Origin: Progne subis subis
Taxonomy: Eukaryota; Chordata; Aves; Passeriformes; Hirundinidae
Length of the DNA stretch: 64,000 nt
Direction of reading: 5' to 3'
Assembly (NCBI GenBank): GCA_022316685.1
Contig: JAKJHU010000066.1
Coordinates: 310,001-374,000, forward strand
Part shown: one piece after another, positions 12,901 to 27,300 of the stretch
Numbering within the stretch: position 1 is the stretch's first letter
Layout of the letters: each line of letters begins with the position of its first letter
Program-made: the position numbers and the translations under genes
The notes under the pieces: model-generated
What the model was told of the DNA's origin: nothing
What the model saw: the letters and a program-made list of their open reading frames with translations, nothing else
Database searches by the model: none

Positions 12901-15900
12901 GGTGGAAGAGAACTGTGAGATTCTCTGCTCCCCCTGAGCCAATGCAGAACTGTTTTGTGGCAATTTTTGCCTCAATCCTCTTTCAGTTTAGCTTTAATGG
13001 TCTGCTGGAGTAGTAGCAATGAAAGATGAAGCTGAAAGCACAAATTTCACTGCTTTGCTGCCAAAATAAATAATTGTTCCCAGATTCCTTCCAAAGCTCT
13101 GTGAAATAACAGCTTTTTCAACCTCCTTGGGCAGGGTGTTTTCACTGAATGCATGGAGGCCAAGCTGCAAATGTATCTAGGAGCCCCCTTTAATTCCCAT
13201 CTGATGACAGGTGCACAGAAAATTCTGTGTAGCATCTTGTTGTGTCTGACTCCTGCAGATAATAAAGATCTGCTTTCTCTGTGCCATTGCTCGAGAGGGG
13301 CAGGGAACAGCTCACTGCTGTAAAAAAAAAAAATTTTCTAGTGATACACCAGCAGCAAAAGGAGGGATAAGGAAAATATCCATCCTTTACTGTATATGGG
13401 GGGAAATGTAGTGACAAAGGATGAGATTACTTCATCAAGAAGTTCCCCTGAAGGGCTGAAATTACAAATGTTGTCATGACATCTGAGCAACAGAGTCTTA
13501 ATGCACAGACCTAGTTCAATGGGAGTTGCTGGTAATTGCCACTCGAAAAGCCAAGCCATTTGGACATGCAGTTAAATTTATCTCGAGCTACATCTTCACA
13601 AGAAACATCTACTATCCCAGAAGGAGCTATGGTTGGGGTTTTTTGGTGTATTTTACAGGAATCTTGCTAGGTAATTTTGTTCCATTACAGTTTTTCATAG
13701 AACAGGTCCTGTAAGTGGATTGAATTACATGTTTGCTACTAGGATAATTGCAATGCTTAAGAAGTAGGCTGTATTGTCAAATGGTTTCTCCTAGGCTTAA
13801 TTTCAAAAAAAATGCACCTCCAGGGCTTTGTAAACTGTATTTTGCTACTGGGAATTGTATGTGGGTTTTCTCTAAGATCTTATTTTGCTGCTTTTATTTT
13901 TCCAGATAACCATTACAAATGTCTTTCTGTGCTCCACTGTTGAATCTCTGTTAGCTTAAGCATTAAGGATTTGCTGTAAACAAACACTGGGTGACACCTG
14001 CTTCATGTCATAGTCCGATTTCTTTTTGGAAGGATTGAGTCCAGGCTTTGGTGAAATTACAAGCACTCCAGATGTGCATTCTGCTGTCAGCTGGCCTAGT
14101 GAAATCATTGTTTATTGACAGGTTCCCAAGAGTCAGACAGTTCTCAGTCTGCCAAGAAAGACATGCTGGCTGCACTGAAGTCCAGGCAAGAAGCTTTGGA
14201 AGAGACGCTGCGCCAACGCTTGGAAGAGCTGAAGAAGCTGTGCCTGCGGGAAGCGGTAGGCAGTGGACATTTTATAACCTGGAACGCTTTGTCTCTCACT
14301 TTGTTATATAGCATGCTCGTTGTCTGGAGGTGGGGTGGGGTCAGGAGATGAGATTCCTTCCACAGTCACCTCTTACAAAACCCGTAGTACAACGGCCTCA
14401 GGGAGATCCAGCTGTTTCAACTCCAGATTGCAAAGTCCAGGGCTTTTTTCCCCCAAAGAAGGAGGATTTGACCCCAAATCAGCTTGGCAAGGAGGGTGCT
14501 CAGCATCCATGTCTGCTCCTTGAAATACTAAGTTGCATTCAGCCAGGCTTCTTATTAACATTGATAAGAATATTCCGCTACCTAAATGCCGTAGGAAGGC
14601 TGTTCTATGTGCTGGTCATCACTTCTCAGACTTTTGACTCCATTATCAAAAAACCCCCAAGGCTGGCACACTCTTTGTTGGGCAGGCCCAACTTTACATG
14701 CTTTTCTTCTCTGAGCATGCTCTGCCATGCAGCACACAAGGTCTCATCTGTCCGTGCAGATTGCCTTCATCCAGCCAGCTCTGGCACTGCTGGAAAGCAA
14801 TGCCAGTGTGGTGGCAGACCTTGCAAATGCTGTGGGCATCCCAGGTCATGCAGGACAGCTCATAACCTTCCCACTCACCTGCCAGCTCATTTTGGAGTAC
14901 ATAGGTGATCAATTTAATGTTTGGGGAAATCACAACTCTGCTGTAGCTGTGTGTGGAGAATAGCAGCAAGTGTAGTCAGGTCATTCAGCAATCCTCCCAT
15001 GTTTACCAGGCCTGTGTATCTGACTTAAATACAAATTGTGACATATAGCACAACAGGAAGCTGGCTGCAGACAGTGACACAGAGATCTTCCAGTTCTTGC
15101 TTAATATTTGATGTGTATCTGCCTTTTGACGAAAATGGGAGAAATGGGTCACTGGTTCAGGTCTCATTGCACTTTTTTTCAGTTAATGTATAGTTTTAAT
15201 GCCAAAAAGAGCAAGTTGGGGAAAATACCTCTCAACGAAGAACATCAGCAGAAATCTGTGCTGCCCCTGTTCCCACTCTATACTCCATTGGAGAAATCCC
15301 TTCCCACCTGAAAAGTCCTGGTTGATTTCAGCAAACAACTTGTGCTGAAAAAGGTCACAGGACCAGATCCAATCTCTAAGTCCATTGAGGTGAGATCATC
15401 CACAGGAAAAAAATCACAGCTCTTCAGGGGCTGACATAGAGGCCTGGAGGCTCTGCTTGGCCCTGAGGAATTTACTACCCTAAGCTAACCCTGCCTGACT
15501 GCAGATGACTAATCCTTGCAGCAGCACCGGATGCAGGGGAAGATGTGTCTGTGCCATAGCTGCAGGAGCTCGCAGCCCGGTGCCTTCCCTTTAACCCCAG
15601 CCCTGGTTTTGGTGCAGCCTCAGCACATCAGGAGCAACCAGGATGCAGGCAAAAGCTCCCAGTGGGGCAGAGTGCTGGGGGTGAGGAGCAATAACTCCTT
15701 AATGTGCTGTGGCGAGGCTGGCCAGAGCCCATCTGTCAGCACGTTAAGAGCTGGTAGAAAGTGTCCGTGCTTTCCATAGGTGATTTGAGAGAGGCAGTTA
15801 ATGGACACTTGGAATCTGACCCCATCTTGCAACCCTACAGCTCATCCATCAGCAGCTGGTAGTAGAAAGCTTCCTCTCAAGCTGCCCTTCATCCTTTCTG

Positions 15901-18900
15901 CTTTGGCATGGGAATGGCCAAAACAGAGGAAGAAGGTGGCAAACCAGGAGATAAAAAGAGTTAAAAGTGGGGGCATAATTAAGAAAGCATGGCCAGAACC
16001 ATTCATAATGCTGGCATCAGGTTACTTCAGGCCATCACTACTCCAGTTACTTATTAATTTAGATTAAGTCTCATGATCGTGCCTTTGAATACTTTTTAGC
16101 TTGTGGAGGCAGCATGGTACCCCACATTCATTTTGTTCTGCTCTGATCTTTAAAATTTTACGGAAGATTACCTCTTTACCCACTGCCCAGCTTCATATCA
16201 CATTAGTTATAAAGAAAATATCCTTGTTGCCCTCAGGATACAGGAATCTGTGTCCCGGTGCAGTGCTTAGAGCCACTTCTCAGTAAAGGGAACGCATTTT
16301 GAAAGAAAAACTGAAATAACCCCACAGGGCTGGAAGGGCAATGCAGAGTGAGATTCTGAGACATTGCAGCCATGCCTCTCACAATAAGGGGCTGTGCACA
16401 TCAACACAGAGCTCTGCTGCAAACCCATTTTGCTGGAAATTACTTAAAGGGAAGATTTGAAAAGGCCAGGTCCTTGTTTCCTAGTGACCTGAAAAGAGTA
16501 GAAAGAAAAAAAACAACCCATTAAGGAGTGGGGGAGAGGCCAGGGCAGGCAGGGACTGGGCTATGCACCCACACTCGCATTAAGGTCAGCTGCTGTTCTT
16601 TGGGATTCAGATGATTTAGGTTACTCTGCCAGCTGGATACTCTCAAGGCTGATGCTAAGGAACACAAAAGCCTTTTGTCCTTCAGGAGGAGACTTTTGAG
16701 TAGAAGAAGTAGGGGCCGTGCTGGTAGTCAGGCTCCTGCCTTTTTCTGCAGGCAGTTCAATGCCTTCAGTTCAGAAACGTGTGCCTGTATTGTGTGGGGG
16801 GAAAACCCCACAGCATTAACATCAGTAGTGGTGCTGCTTCCTGTGGTCCACGTATTCTGAAATTCTGTGAGGTTCGATTCAGACTTTGAACTATTTTTTG
16901 CAAAAAACTATCAGTCTGACAGAGTATAAACTAATAATTGCTCCAGAGCTGCCAATGACATCATGGGGGTTTGGAAGGCACTCTAATACATGAAGTGTTA
17001 TCAGACAGGTAATGAGGTACCAGGCAGTGCTTATAGTGACCATTTCCACTGCATTCCTCTCAGACACATCATGAATCAGGTGGGAATGTTTTTCTCTGCA
17101 GGTCATAACCTACACGGCTGTAACCATTGCAGCTTTCTGACTCAGCAGACCTGCATCCTGCAGGAAGGCCCCCAGGTCTGCTCACCCCTCTCAAAAGCAG
17201 CTCAGCAAATAGGAGCTCTTGGTTCCTGCTCACCCTGCAGCAGAGATGAAAGCTAGTGTGCTGCAAGCCTGCTCAGCCTCGGCTGTGACGCCCTAGGGAT
17301 GGGCACCACTTAAAGACCTGCCCAGGGCAGGCCACAAAGATCTGTATTCATGCACAGGTTAGAGAAAAGGTCCCACCCTCAGTGTCAGGTTCTGAGTTTG
17401 CAGGGCTGGGTGCTCTCCTGTGTGTTTATCAGCTGGCTGAACTGGATATGTTGTTAATGAATACCTGTCATTTTAGGGTCACAGTTGTGGTGTGCTTTGC
17501 TCTGCTGCAGGATTTCCCAGAGCACTAACAGCATTTTCTGCTTACAGGAGCTCACAGGAAAGCTGCCACGAGAATACCCACTGGATCCTGGGGAGGAGCC
17601 ACCTATTGTAAGGAGAAGAATAGGAACTGCCTTTAAACTGGATGAGCAGAAAATCCTGCCTAAGGGAGAGGTGAGGCTGTGCCCTTCCCTTCCAGACCCA
17701 TATCCCCACCTCAGGTCTCTACGATGTGCACTGAGCATCACACAGGAGCCATCAGTCCCATGGTCGTTTTTGTTTTAAATTATTGCAACTGCTTACAGTA
17801 CCCATTTGGGGTTTTTTATATCCATGAGAATGGGGAAGCAGTGAGGGAGTTGGGGACTTTACTTCAGACTCAGAGTAAAGGTGAAATGCTTGAGATTCAG
17901 CCCTTGTTTTGCAGAGGTAACAGAAATAGCCTGGGTGACCATCTGGATCCTGGCAGTGCAAGTGCTCTGGTGACAAAGTGCAGTGATTTGTGTGAGCAGG
18001 GAGCATATCAGGAGCCCCCCAAGCCATCTGAGCCCTGCTTCTGCCCGTCTTGTTTTTGCAAAAAGCCGCTTGCTTTCCACTCCAGTAGCAATCCAAATTC
18101 AGGCCCCCTCTCACCATTATCCATCTCAGCCCTGCCACAGCAAGATAAAAGCATTTTGCTCCCCAGTCCTTAAACAAAAGAGCCTTCTTCCCTACCTATG
18201 GGGAGCTGGAGTTACATTTTTCTAAGTTTGCCAGGGAGTGTTTGTTCCCTTCCTTGCTCCCACAATGTGCTGGGTCAGTGCCCTGAACCGTGGCTGTGAA
18301 AACAGGCCTGCAGCAGCTGTAAGGCAGGACCAGATTCACAGAACAACTATTGTCTGTGGAGGCACATTTGTCTCAAGACACTTGTGTATATTCCAGTCTT
18401 GAGTTTCCTTTTTGTTTTTGTAGGAGGAGAGACTGAAGCTCGTGCAACTGTGTGGTTTGAGGCTCAGTTCAGCCAGGGAATTGACTGTTTGTCGTTTTGT
18501 TGGCATTTTCCTTCTGCTGAAAAAATAAACAGCTGGAGCTCTTTAGTTTTGTTCTCAATGGAGCCTGGGAGAGGAATTCCACCGCAGTCAAATATTCATG
18601 AACTAGCACATTTAATTAAGCTTTTCAAAGGGAAGCATGTCTTAGCTGAATTACTCCTAAAACCCCTGCAGTCTGTTGGCTGCTCAGCTCCTATTGCTAC
18701 AGGGCAGCTTTTGGGGCCGGTGGGTGAGGAATCTCCGTACTCCAGTGGTGAGGTTAGGTGGGGAGAGCAGGAAGGTAAAGCAGCTCCTCCCCAGTGCAGG
18801 CACTCTGCCTTTAGCACCAGCAATCCAACACGCTGACTCAGCTTTTCCCGGCCTCTCTCTTCGTCTGTCAAATTTCAAGGCTGTGTTGAAAACCGTACGT

Positions 18901-21346
18901 TTCTGTTCTCGAACAATGATGTTGGGCTGTGTTTGGCTGCCAGTGTGAAAGCGTTTAGGGAGGCTAGCAGTGCTTCTCATTCACTTTTCAGCAAGTGCAA
19001 ACACTGGAAAATCAATTTAAAACAAAAGGTGAAATGTTCCCTCAACCACGTAAATCCAGGACTGAAATTACTGGCTGTGACAAAGACCTGAAGCAAGGCA
19101 CTTCCATTTGAAGGCAGATGATAGCTCTCATTTCCTAGGGCTTTATTTATAGGGGCCTCACTGGAAGAAAATAGACAATTATGGACACAAGGAAAATTAA
19201 TATATTTTTCCTAGGATGTAATGAATGATTTCGAGCTGAATCTGTGAAGGTCTAAAATGACAGCTCTCACATCAAACTCACCATTACCTTTAGCAAGACC
19301 TTTGTCAGAGCAAGACTTGCAGGGAAGGGTCCTGGCTTTTTTCTTGGTAATCACCTTTACCTGGCCTGTAATTCCTAACTCTGGGAAAGCTTTTACCAGA
19401 GGATGATGAATCAGGTTCCAGGCCTTAAAACCCCATGGTGTCAAGTTCACTTTTAATAAGTCTGGCACTAATAGAGTTCATAAAGTCTTCAAAGCAAAAA
19501 GTGATCTGTTAAAAAGACAGAAAAGGTGGGTTCAGTCTTCAGTAAAGTGAGGGAAATGATAATTATAGTTTTAAGGCAATGCTGACTCACCACTGATAGC
19601 AAAGGTATATTTTTTAAGAAGCTCAGAATCAAAACTTCAGAGAATGCCTTCAGTCTGATTAAATCCCACAACATCAGCTCTTACACTGCTGCTGAACAAA
19701 GAGAGGATTTGGACTTGCGTAATGGGGATCTCCATGAATATATTACTGTCTCACCATTCACTAAAAGTAGAAAAACTTGTCTTTTTTTTTAATAATTTTC
19801 AATGTACTGTGTTCCTCTTTCCAGCAGACTGATTCCATTGAGCTGGGGGAGGGAGCCAGATCCGTTGCAGATTAGCAAGGCCTTTTGAAGCTCACAGCTT
19901 GGGGTCCTGGTGCTCTAGACTGGGAAGCTCTATATCAGCTTATGCTTTGGCATAAATTGTCCTAAGTCCCTTGACTTTGGAGGATAACCAAAAATGGATA
20001 GGTAGCTTCCAGGGTACACCTGATTGCATTTAAAAACTCAGCTGAGGTGCTGCAGGGCTAATGCTGAGGGCACTGGTTCTTTCTGGCAAACAGAGAGCTT
20101 GCTGTTACACACTGCTGGCTCTGAGATCACTGTCCTGGCTGGTAACTTGAGGAGACAATTTTCTGGTGTCATCAGTTGCAGCAGCCCAAAATTACTTGAG
20201 CTCATACTCACCTCTGGATTTTGACAGCCATACACTGGCGAGACTTAACCCATCTTTCCTCTGTTTTACGCCAAAGTGTTTGGTGAGTGCCAGGCAATTC
20301 TGTCAAGGAGGACAAAGCTGTGGCTTTGCATCAATACATAGCAGTGAAATTAAATGAAGCTTAAATATGGAGATAGAAAACAGGGAGAAGGAGCAGGTGG
20401 GAGGCAGGTGTGACCCACAGATGGGTGTAAAAGGATGAATGTGTAGTGGAGCAGTAGAGCACCATTGAACTTGGCCATATTGAACTGCATGAAAAGTCAA
20501 ACAGCACATCAGGCTTAGAGCTGGAGCACACATGTTCTCCTTGCATGGGTCATCCCTTCCACCAGCTGTGCTTCCAGGCACTTTTGAGAGCAGGTGAAGG
20601 CACATGGGTGTGCTCAGAGAGGCCCTGAGGGCAGCAGCATGATTGTGGATGCTTTGCTGATGGAGAGCCTTTGTTGGAGACCACTGGTCAGGTTCTGGAA
20701 AACTCCCACATAGGTGGGCTCAGAGACTTTGGTGGTAACCAGAATCCACTTGCCCTTTGCCAGGAGGCAGAGCTGGAGCGCCTGGAGAGGGAATTTGCCA
20801 TTCAGTCCCAGATCACCGAGGCTGCGCGGCGCCTGGCGAGCGACCCAAACGTCAGCAAAAAGCTGAAGAAGCAGAGGAAAACATCCTACCTGAATGCCCT
20901 GAAGAAACTGCAGGAGATCGAGAACGCCATCAACGAGTATCGCATCAAATCTGGGAAGAAGCCGACCCAGAGAGCCTCCCTGATCATAGATGGTGAGTAC
21001 GGTGCCCACAGCGTCACGGAGGGCGGGGAGCAAAATTCCTACCAAATTTGCCCTCCCTCCTATTCCCTGTCCTTCCTGGAGGACCCCAGGGGTGCTGTCA
21101 GGGGGTGCTGTGCCTTAGGGATGTGCTGGGTCACAGCAGCAAAGCCGTGTAGTGCCGTGGATGATCAGGGTGTCAGCACAGCAGGCTGTGACTCCTTTGT
21201 TCACCTATGAAATCACTCTCTTGGTGTCTCCTCCAGAGCGGTGCAGTACAAATGTAATTAATGTTAGCAGATTGGGGTGAGCTCTCTAGCTCAAAGGCGT
21301 CTGTAAAATCAAAGTGGGAGCAGTGTCATTGCTGTGTTCAAATATT

Positions 21347-21382
<36 letters not shown>

Positions 21383-24300
21383 GTGTAATTCTCAGGGCAC
21401 TTTATGGTTTACTGGGTTGATTGGTTTTTCATGAAATCCATTAACTTTCTGCCATGGTTCTTTCTCCCTTGTGGAATTTCCCCTTTCCCTTTGACTTGCA
21501 GAGCTTTTCTCTATGCCTTTGTGGCAGAAACTGAGATTAGAGCTGCTGTATTTGTGACTTGGGTACCAAACTGCACCTCAGTCAGAGATAACAGCCATGA
21601 GGACACAGGCTGGGGGAGGCAGCTCCAATATCTGCATGCCAAAGACCTGAGAGCTTTTCCTGCTGCTGCAGATGATGCTCCAAGAACATTTCCTTGAATT
21701 CCACAGAACTGGTGCTGAGTGTGAGCTTTTAGGTAGCAACAGGATGATCATTTTAAGAAGACGGATGAAACCCAGAGTCCTTAAGGGCCAAGATGTAAAT
21801 CTCACTAATGGCACTGTGCCAGTTTGCTTCCTCTGGGGATCTCAGCTCTCTGTTGTGACTCAGTCTTAATCCCCACTTATTGAAAAGATTTAGCAGCTCC
21901 TTGAAAGGCAGCCTGCTATTGAGAGACCTGCCCTGCAGCTCTGCCCTCCCAGCCTGAGTGGGCTGAGTCAAGCGTTTGTAGGAATTTTGCCTCTTGCTCT
22001 GCAAGGAGGAAGGCATGGGTGACTGCTTAAGCTAAGACTCAGTGGACAAAGATCATGGTGCAGTTTAGCACTCAGTCACTGCAATTCTTGGGACCATCTG
22101 ACCATCTTTATATTTTCTTCTCTTTAGAAGGAAACATTGCCAGTGAAGACAGCTCCCTCTCAGATGCCCTTGTTCTCGAGGATGGTACGTGGGCTGCTCT
22201 GGAGAGTGGGAAGGGGTGTGTGAACTCCTGATTGACACTCAAAATGAAATTACTGTTCTGTGTGATAGTCCACTGCTAGATCCCAGGAGCAAGAAAGCCC
22301 TGACTCTATGTTGTAGTCTGATATCAGGCCTGGAGCAGTGAGTATTGCTGTGGTTACTGCTCTGAATTATTTCAAAAGACAGTCCTGGAATGTCCCCTTA
22401 TTTTCTCTTAGATTTCAGTTGTTTTAATGCACCACACACTCTCACTGGCCATTCTCTCCCAAAATGGGAATGTCAGCCAGTGCCCTTCTGAAAGTCAGGT
22501 CTTCAGGGTGGCCTTGATCACAGCCAGGGGAAGCAGGGTAAGGAAGCAGGCTCTGGCGGTGTGATGGCATCTCTCGGGGCTGTGCTGCCATTGGAGGTGT
22601 CACACAGCCATCAGCTCTCTCCCTTCTCTTCACAGAGGACTCTCAGGTCACCAGCACAATCTCCCCTCTGCAGTCCCCACACAAAGGCCTCCCACCGCGG
22701 CCGCCGCTGCACAACCGGCCGCCGCCGCCGCAGTCGCTGGAAGGCCTCCGGCAGATGCATTTCCACCGCAACGACTACGACAAGTCCCCCATAAAACCCA
22801 AGATGTGGAGCGAGTCCTCCCTGGATGAGCCCTATGAGAAGGTCAAGAAGCGCTCCTCACACAGCCATTCCAGGTGAGCTCCACCGCAGAGGTATTCCCT
22901 GCTTTCAGGAGGGATGGGTGGGAGCCCTTCCAAAATTTACAAAGTGGTCACTTACTAAAAGGAGGCTTTTAAGTGTTTTGGCCGATAGGCAGGTCATAAA
23001 AACAGGTTTGATATCCCAGTGTTATTCTACAAAACATTTAGAAGGGTAGGATGGTGGATCATCTGAGGGCTTTGGCAGGACTCGGCCTTGACTTCTGGCA
23101 CTGTAGAAGTGCAAGCTCTGGGACACAAGCTCAGAGCAGCAGCTGACCAAACTCCCACTCACCCCCACAAGATCCCAGCCGCATGCCTGAGATCTGGAAG
23201 GACGTGTGGGAGCCACTTCCCCAAATTCCTGTGGGAGAGCTGAAGCAGGGTGTTTCCTCTGCAGCAGTCACAAGCGGTTCCCCAGCACTGGGAGCTGTGC
23301 CGAGGCAGGAGGGAGCAGCTCGCTGCAGAACAGCCCCATCCGGAGCCTTCCCCACTGGAATTCGCAGTCCAGCATGCCGTCGACGCCGGATCTACGGGTA
23401 CGCAGTCCGCACTACGTCCACTCCACACGGTAAGTCCTCCCGGCTCCAGCCTCACCTTGCTTACCCTGAAATTAATTTGCCTTGCTTTGTCCTTCTCTCA
23501 GGCTATGAATTAATTCCCAATTCAGGAAAGGACACAAACCAGTCCTGTTCATGTAAGAGTATCATGTGCTCATGCCAGTAGAGGATCTCTCCTGAAGTGA
23601 CATCCTGAAATCTCTTCAGATAGACATGATTCCCTCATCCCTCCTCTGAAGTGATGAAGCTTTTCTTCTGCTGGGACCTTTCATCTCAGACTGTTTATAG
23701 GCTCTGCAAACCACTTTTTAAATGCATATGATGCTACTGCTAAGTTGTGCAGTAAATTCCTCCATGGATCCAGCTGGAGAGAACATGTTGCTTCCTGTCA
23801 GATACAAAATGTTGAATAGTGTTAATTTTATCTCATGGATAAAATGTTTGCAGGTGTGTGATGTTACATGGAGATCAAGAGCCTGTGTAAAGCAATCCAG
23901 CTGGAGACCCAGGTGGCAGTGGAATTTAGCCCAGGGTTGACAGAGGAAAGAGCCGAAGTGTGAAAGGGAGGTGATTTGATGTGTGGGGCCAAACTTGACT
24001 GTGATTTTCAGCAGGATTTTTACAAACTGTTCGTCTTCATTGCTCTTTTGCTTTTGTGACAAACTCCATGGATGGACACTGCAGGGAGCAGAACTGAGCC
24101 AGAGCTGTATGCTGCTCAGTGTCCTGCCCTAAGGGGAAGTGCCACCATCATTTAGCTCAGAATAAATCAAGAGTCATGCCAACACATCAGCCTCGGGCAA
24201 AGACAACACTAGGCATTAAAGCCCTGCGTTAAGTTTGTTACAAACGTTTGGCTGAGGGTACCTTTCAATGGTGCAATGTCTGTTAACACTGGAACCAAGC

Positions 24301-27300
24301 TGAGAGAAATGAGAAATGAGCCTGGCATAGGGCTTGAAAAGTAGCTTTGACTGGGTAGAGGCCATTTGGGTGTTTGGAACAACCGTTGCTCAGTCTGTTG
24401 CTCATTCATTAGCTGCATGCCCTGGCCTTAGCCATCTGTCATGTAGATGTGTTTCTGCTCCTTGAATGGATGGGTGGAGCCCTTCAAGCAGTTGGGGTGA
24501 ATAGAGACCTCCCAGACTTGGCCATGAATCAAGCCTTGCAAACTGTGATTTGGGGTGGTTGCCTGAAGGGCCGTCACCAGAGTTCTGTGCACGCTACCCA
24601 TGGCTGGGCCCATGGCTGGACCCCAGTAGCACCAAGATGCTTGACAAGGGGTGACTTTTTCAATGACCAGTGGAGAAATCACAATGTTCAAGGCCATGTA
24701 TGAGCAGCCTGTCTGTCTGTCTCTCATCAGGTGGATTGTACCCATGCAGGACTTTAATGGGCCACTCTCAAGGGAATCTCACCACCTTTGTGGCCTGTGA
24801 GGTTTTGGGATTTGCAGGGTGGCATGAGGTGAGCCTGGTAGCAAAGGGATGGTGCTGACCCAAAGCTCTGCCATGAGAGAGATGAAGCAGCAAATCCAAG
24901 GCTTGAGGTTTCCAAGCTTTACCCTTCAGACTGGGCTTTTCCCAGTGTGGCATGCCCCAGAGAAACTGGATTGGGCAGGGGTTTATGTCCCTCATGGTGC
25001 TGCATACTGAATGCCACCACCAAGGAACTGGAGAGGAACAGGAGGAGGACCTAATCACCTCAAGCCCTGCAGCAGGGAAGCAGATTGCATTGCAGGCAGC
25101 AGCCCCAAGCAGTGCTGGAAGGGTTCGGGTTTTCAATGCCCTCAGATTTCTTTGGTGGCTGTGTGTACAGACAGGGATGAGGAATGATTCAACACTTTGA
25201 CTTACAGCCTGTTTTTTTTTCCTGGTACCTGCAGGTCAGTAGATATCAGCCCAACCAGACTGCACAGCTTAGCTCAGCACTTTAGACACCGGAGCTCCAG
25301 TTTGGAGTCACAAGGAAAGCTCCTCGGCTCAGAAAACGAGACAGGAAGCCCTGATTTCTACACCCCAAGGACTCGTAGCAGTAATGGCTCTGACCCCATG
25401 GACGACTGCTCTTCCTGCACCAGCCATTCCAGCTCGGAGCACTACTACCCTGCTCAGATGAACCCCAACTACTCCACCCTGGCAGAGGATTCCCCGTCGA
25501 AAGCCAGAGAACGGCAGAGGCAAAGGCACAAATCAGCAGGAAACCTGGTCTCTTCCAATTCAGGGAGTATGCCCAACCTGGCTGCGAGGAACGGGACGGG
25601 ACACCACCGTGTCTACCTGCACAGCCAGAGCCAACCCTCCTCCCAGTACAGGATCAAAGAATATCCCCTGTACATCGAGGGCAGCTCCACACCCGTGGTG
25701 GTGCGGAGCCTGGAGAACGACCAGGAGGGACACTACAGCGTGAAAGCACAATTCAAAACCTCCAACTCCTACACGGCTGGGGGCATGTTTAAGGAGAACT
25801 GGCACGGGGATGAAGTGGATTCAGTCAGGCTCACCCCATCCCGCTCCCAGATCATAAGGACTCCGTCCCTGGGCAGGGAGGGCCACGAGAAGGGCTCGGG
25901 TAGGACTGCAGTGTCGGACGAGCTGCGGCTCTGGTACCAGCGGTCCACGGCCTCCCACAAGGAGCACAGCCGCCTCTCGCACACGAGCTCCACCTCCTCG
26001 GACAGCAGCTCCCAGTACAGCACATCTTCTCAAAGCACCTTTGTGGCACACAGCCGGGTCACGAGAATGCCTCAGATGTGTAAAGCAACATCAGGTGAGA
26101 GCCAGGCCCGGGCAGAGGGGCGGGAGGGATGGGAGCTTCATTCAGCTCGGATGGATCCACGCCAGGCGTTACGCCCCAGCTGGAGAGTGGTGCCAGAACA
26201 CAGCACGTTACCTGGCCTGCACACACTGCTCACCAAGCCTGGAGGTGTAACACTGGGGCAAGCCTTGTCCGAGACATTCATCAGTGGGAATGTTTTTCCA
26301 TGGAAATCATCACTTCTCAACAATGAGCTCAAAAGACAGAGAGGGACCAAAGCCTGGTTAATGCCAGGTCTTTTCCTCAGAGTGCAGTTGGGTTTTGGGT
26401 GACGGGTGACAAAGCTACAGGGAGCCTCACTATTCATAATCACACTGAGGGGAATGATGAAGCAAGCAGGTGTTCAGCACAGACTAGGAGAATAAAAGTA
26501 CTCAGTGAAACACCAAAAGCATGAGAAAGGTTAAGTGGGGCATCACAGCCCCACCACCCCCCACAAAAATATTTGAGTGATGAGATCTTTGTGTACTGCT
26601 GAGACTTGGTTTTCCCATGGAGATCCAATAACTCTGCTGATAATACCCTGAAATGCAGAGTGCTGAAGTTAGTGCAGTATTTTGCCTCTGTGTTATGTAC
26701 AGAGCGTTGCACACCTCTGTGCTGTTAATATTAAATGGTAGGAAAACAGTCAAATTCATTACACTGAAAAGGCCACAAGGTACTGTGAAACAGTCCAAGG
26801 TTAAATATTTACTGGCCATCAGTCACTCCTTGTCCAGCCAGTGTGGACAGATCAAGGACTCGCTAAAAACCTGAGCAACATGCTCAGCCTCAGCATGGGA
26901 GACACCATTGCTCTGGCTGCAATTACCACTGCCTCCCAGGCAGACCAGTGCATTGTCCACCCATGCTGGCTGCTGGCCTTCTGCCATCCCAGCATGGTGT
27001 CCAGTCCATGGTGACCACCACGCTGGCACCAGTGGGGCCCTGCACTCACTGCCACCTCCAGAGTGGAGCCAGAGGCTCCTTGTGGGCCACCAACAGCTTC
27101 CCAAGAAGAGGCTGATTGATGTGTGGTGCCAACGCTCATTGGAGTACCAGGGGTGGACCAAGACACAACTGAGTAGCTACTATAACCATCCTGTGTCTCC
27201 ATATGAAAATCTGTCTTCCTGCCTTTGGTTAATGGGCATTTCTGCTCCATGCAGCAAGAGAAAATGCTTGAACATTGGAAAGCTTTTGGTTAGCCTTGGA

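Noticed and set aside
25329..26051. Several minus-strand frames opposite the large FRMD4A exon
   Set aside because: Antisense shadows of a conserved coding exon.
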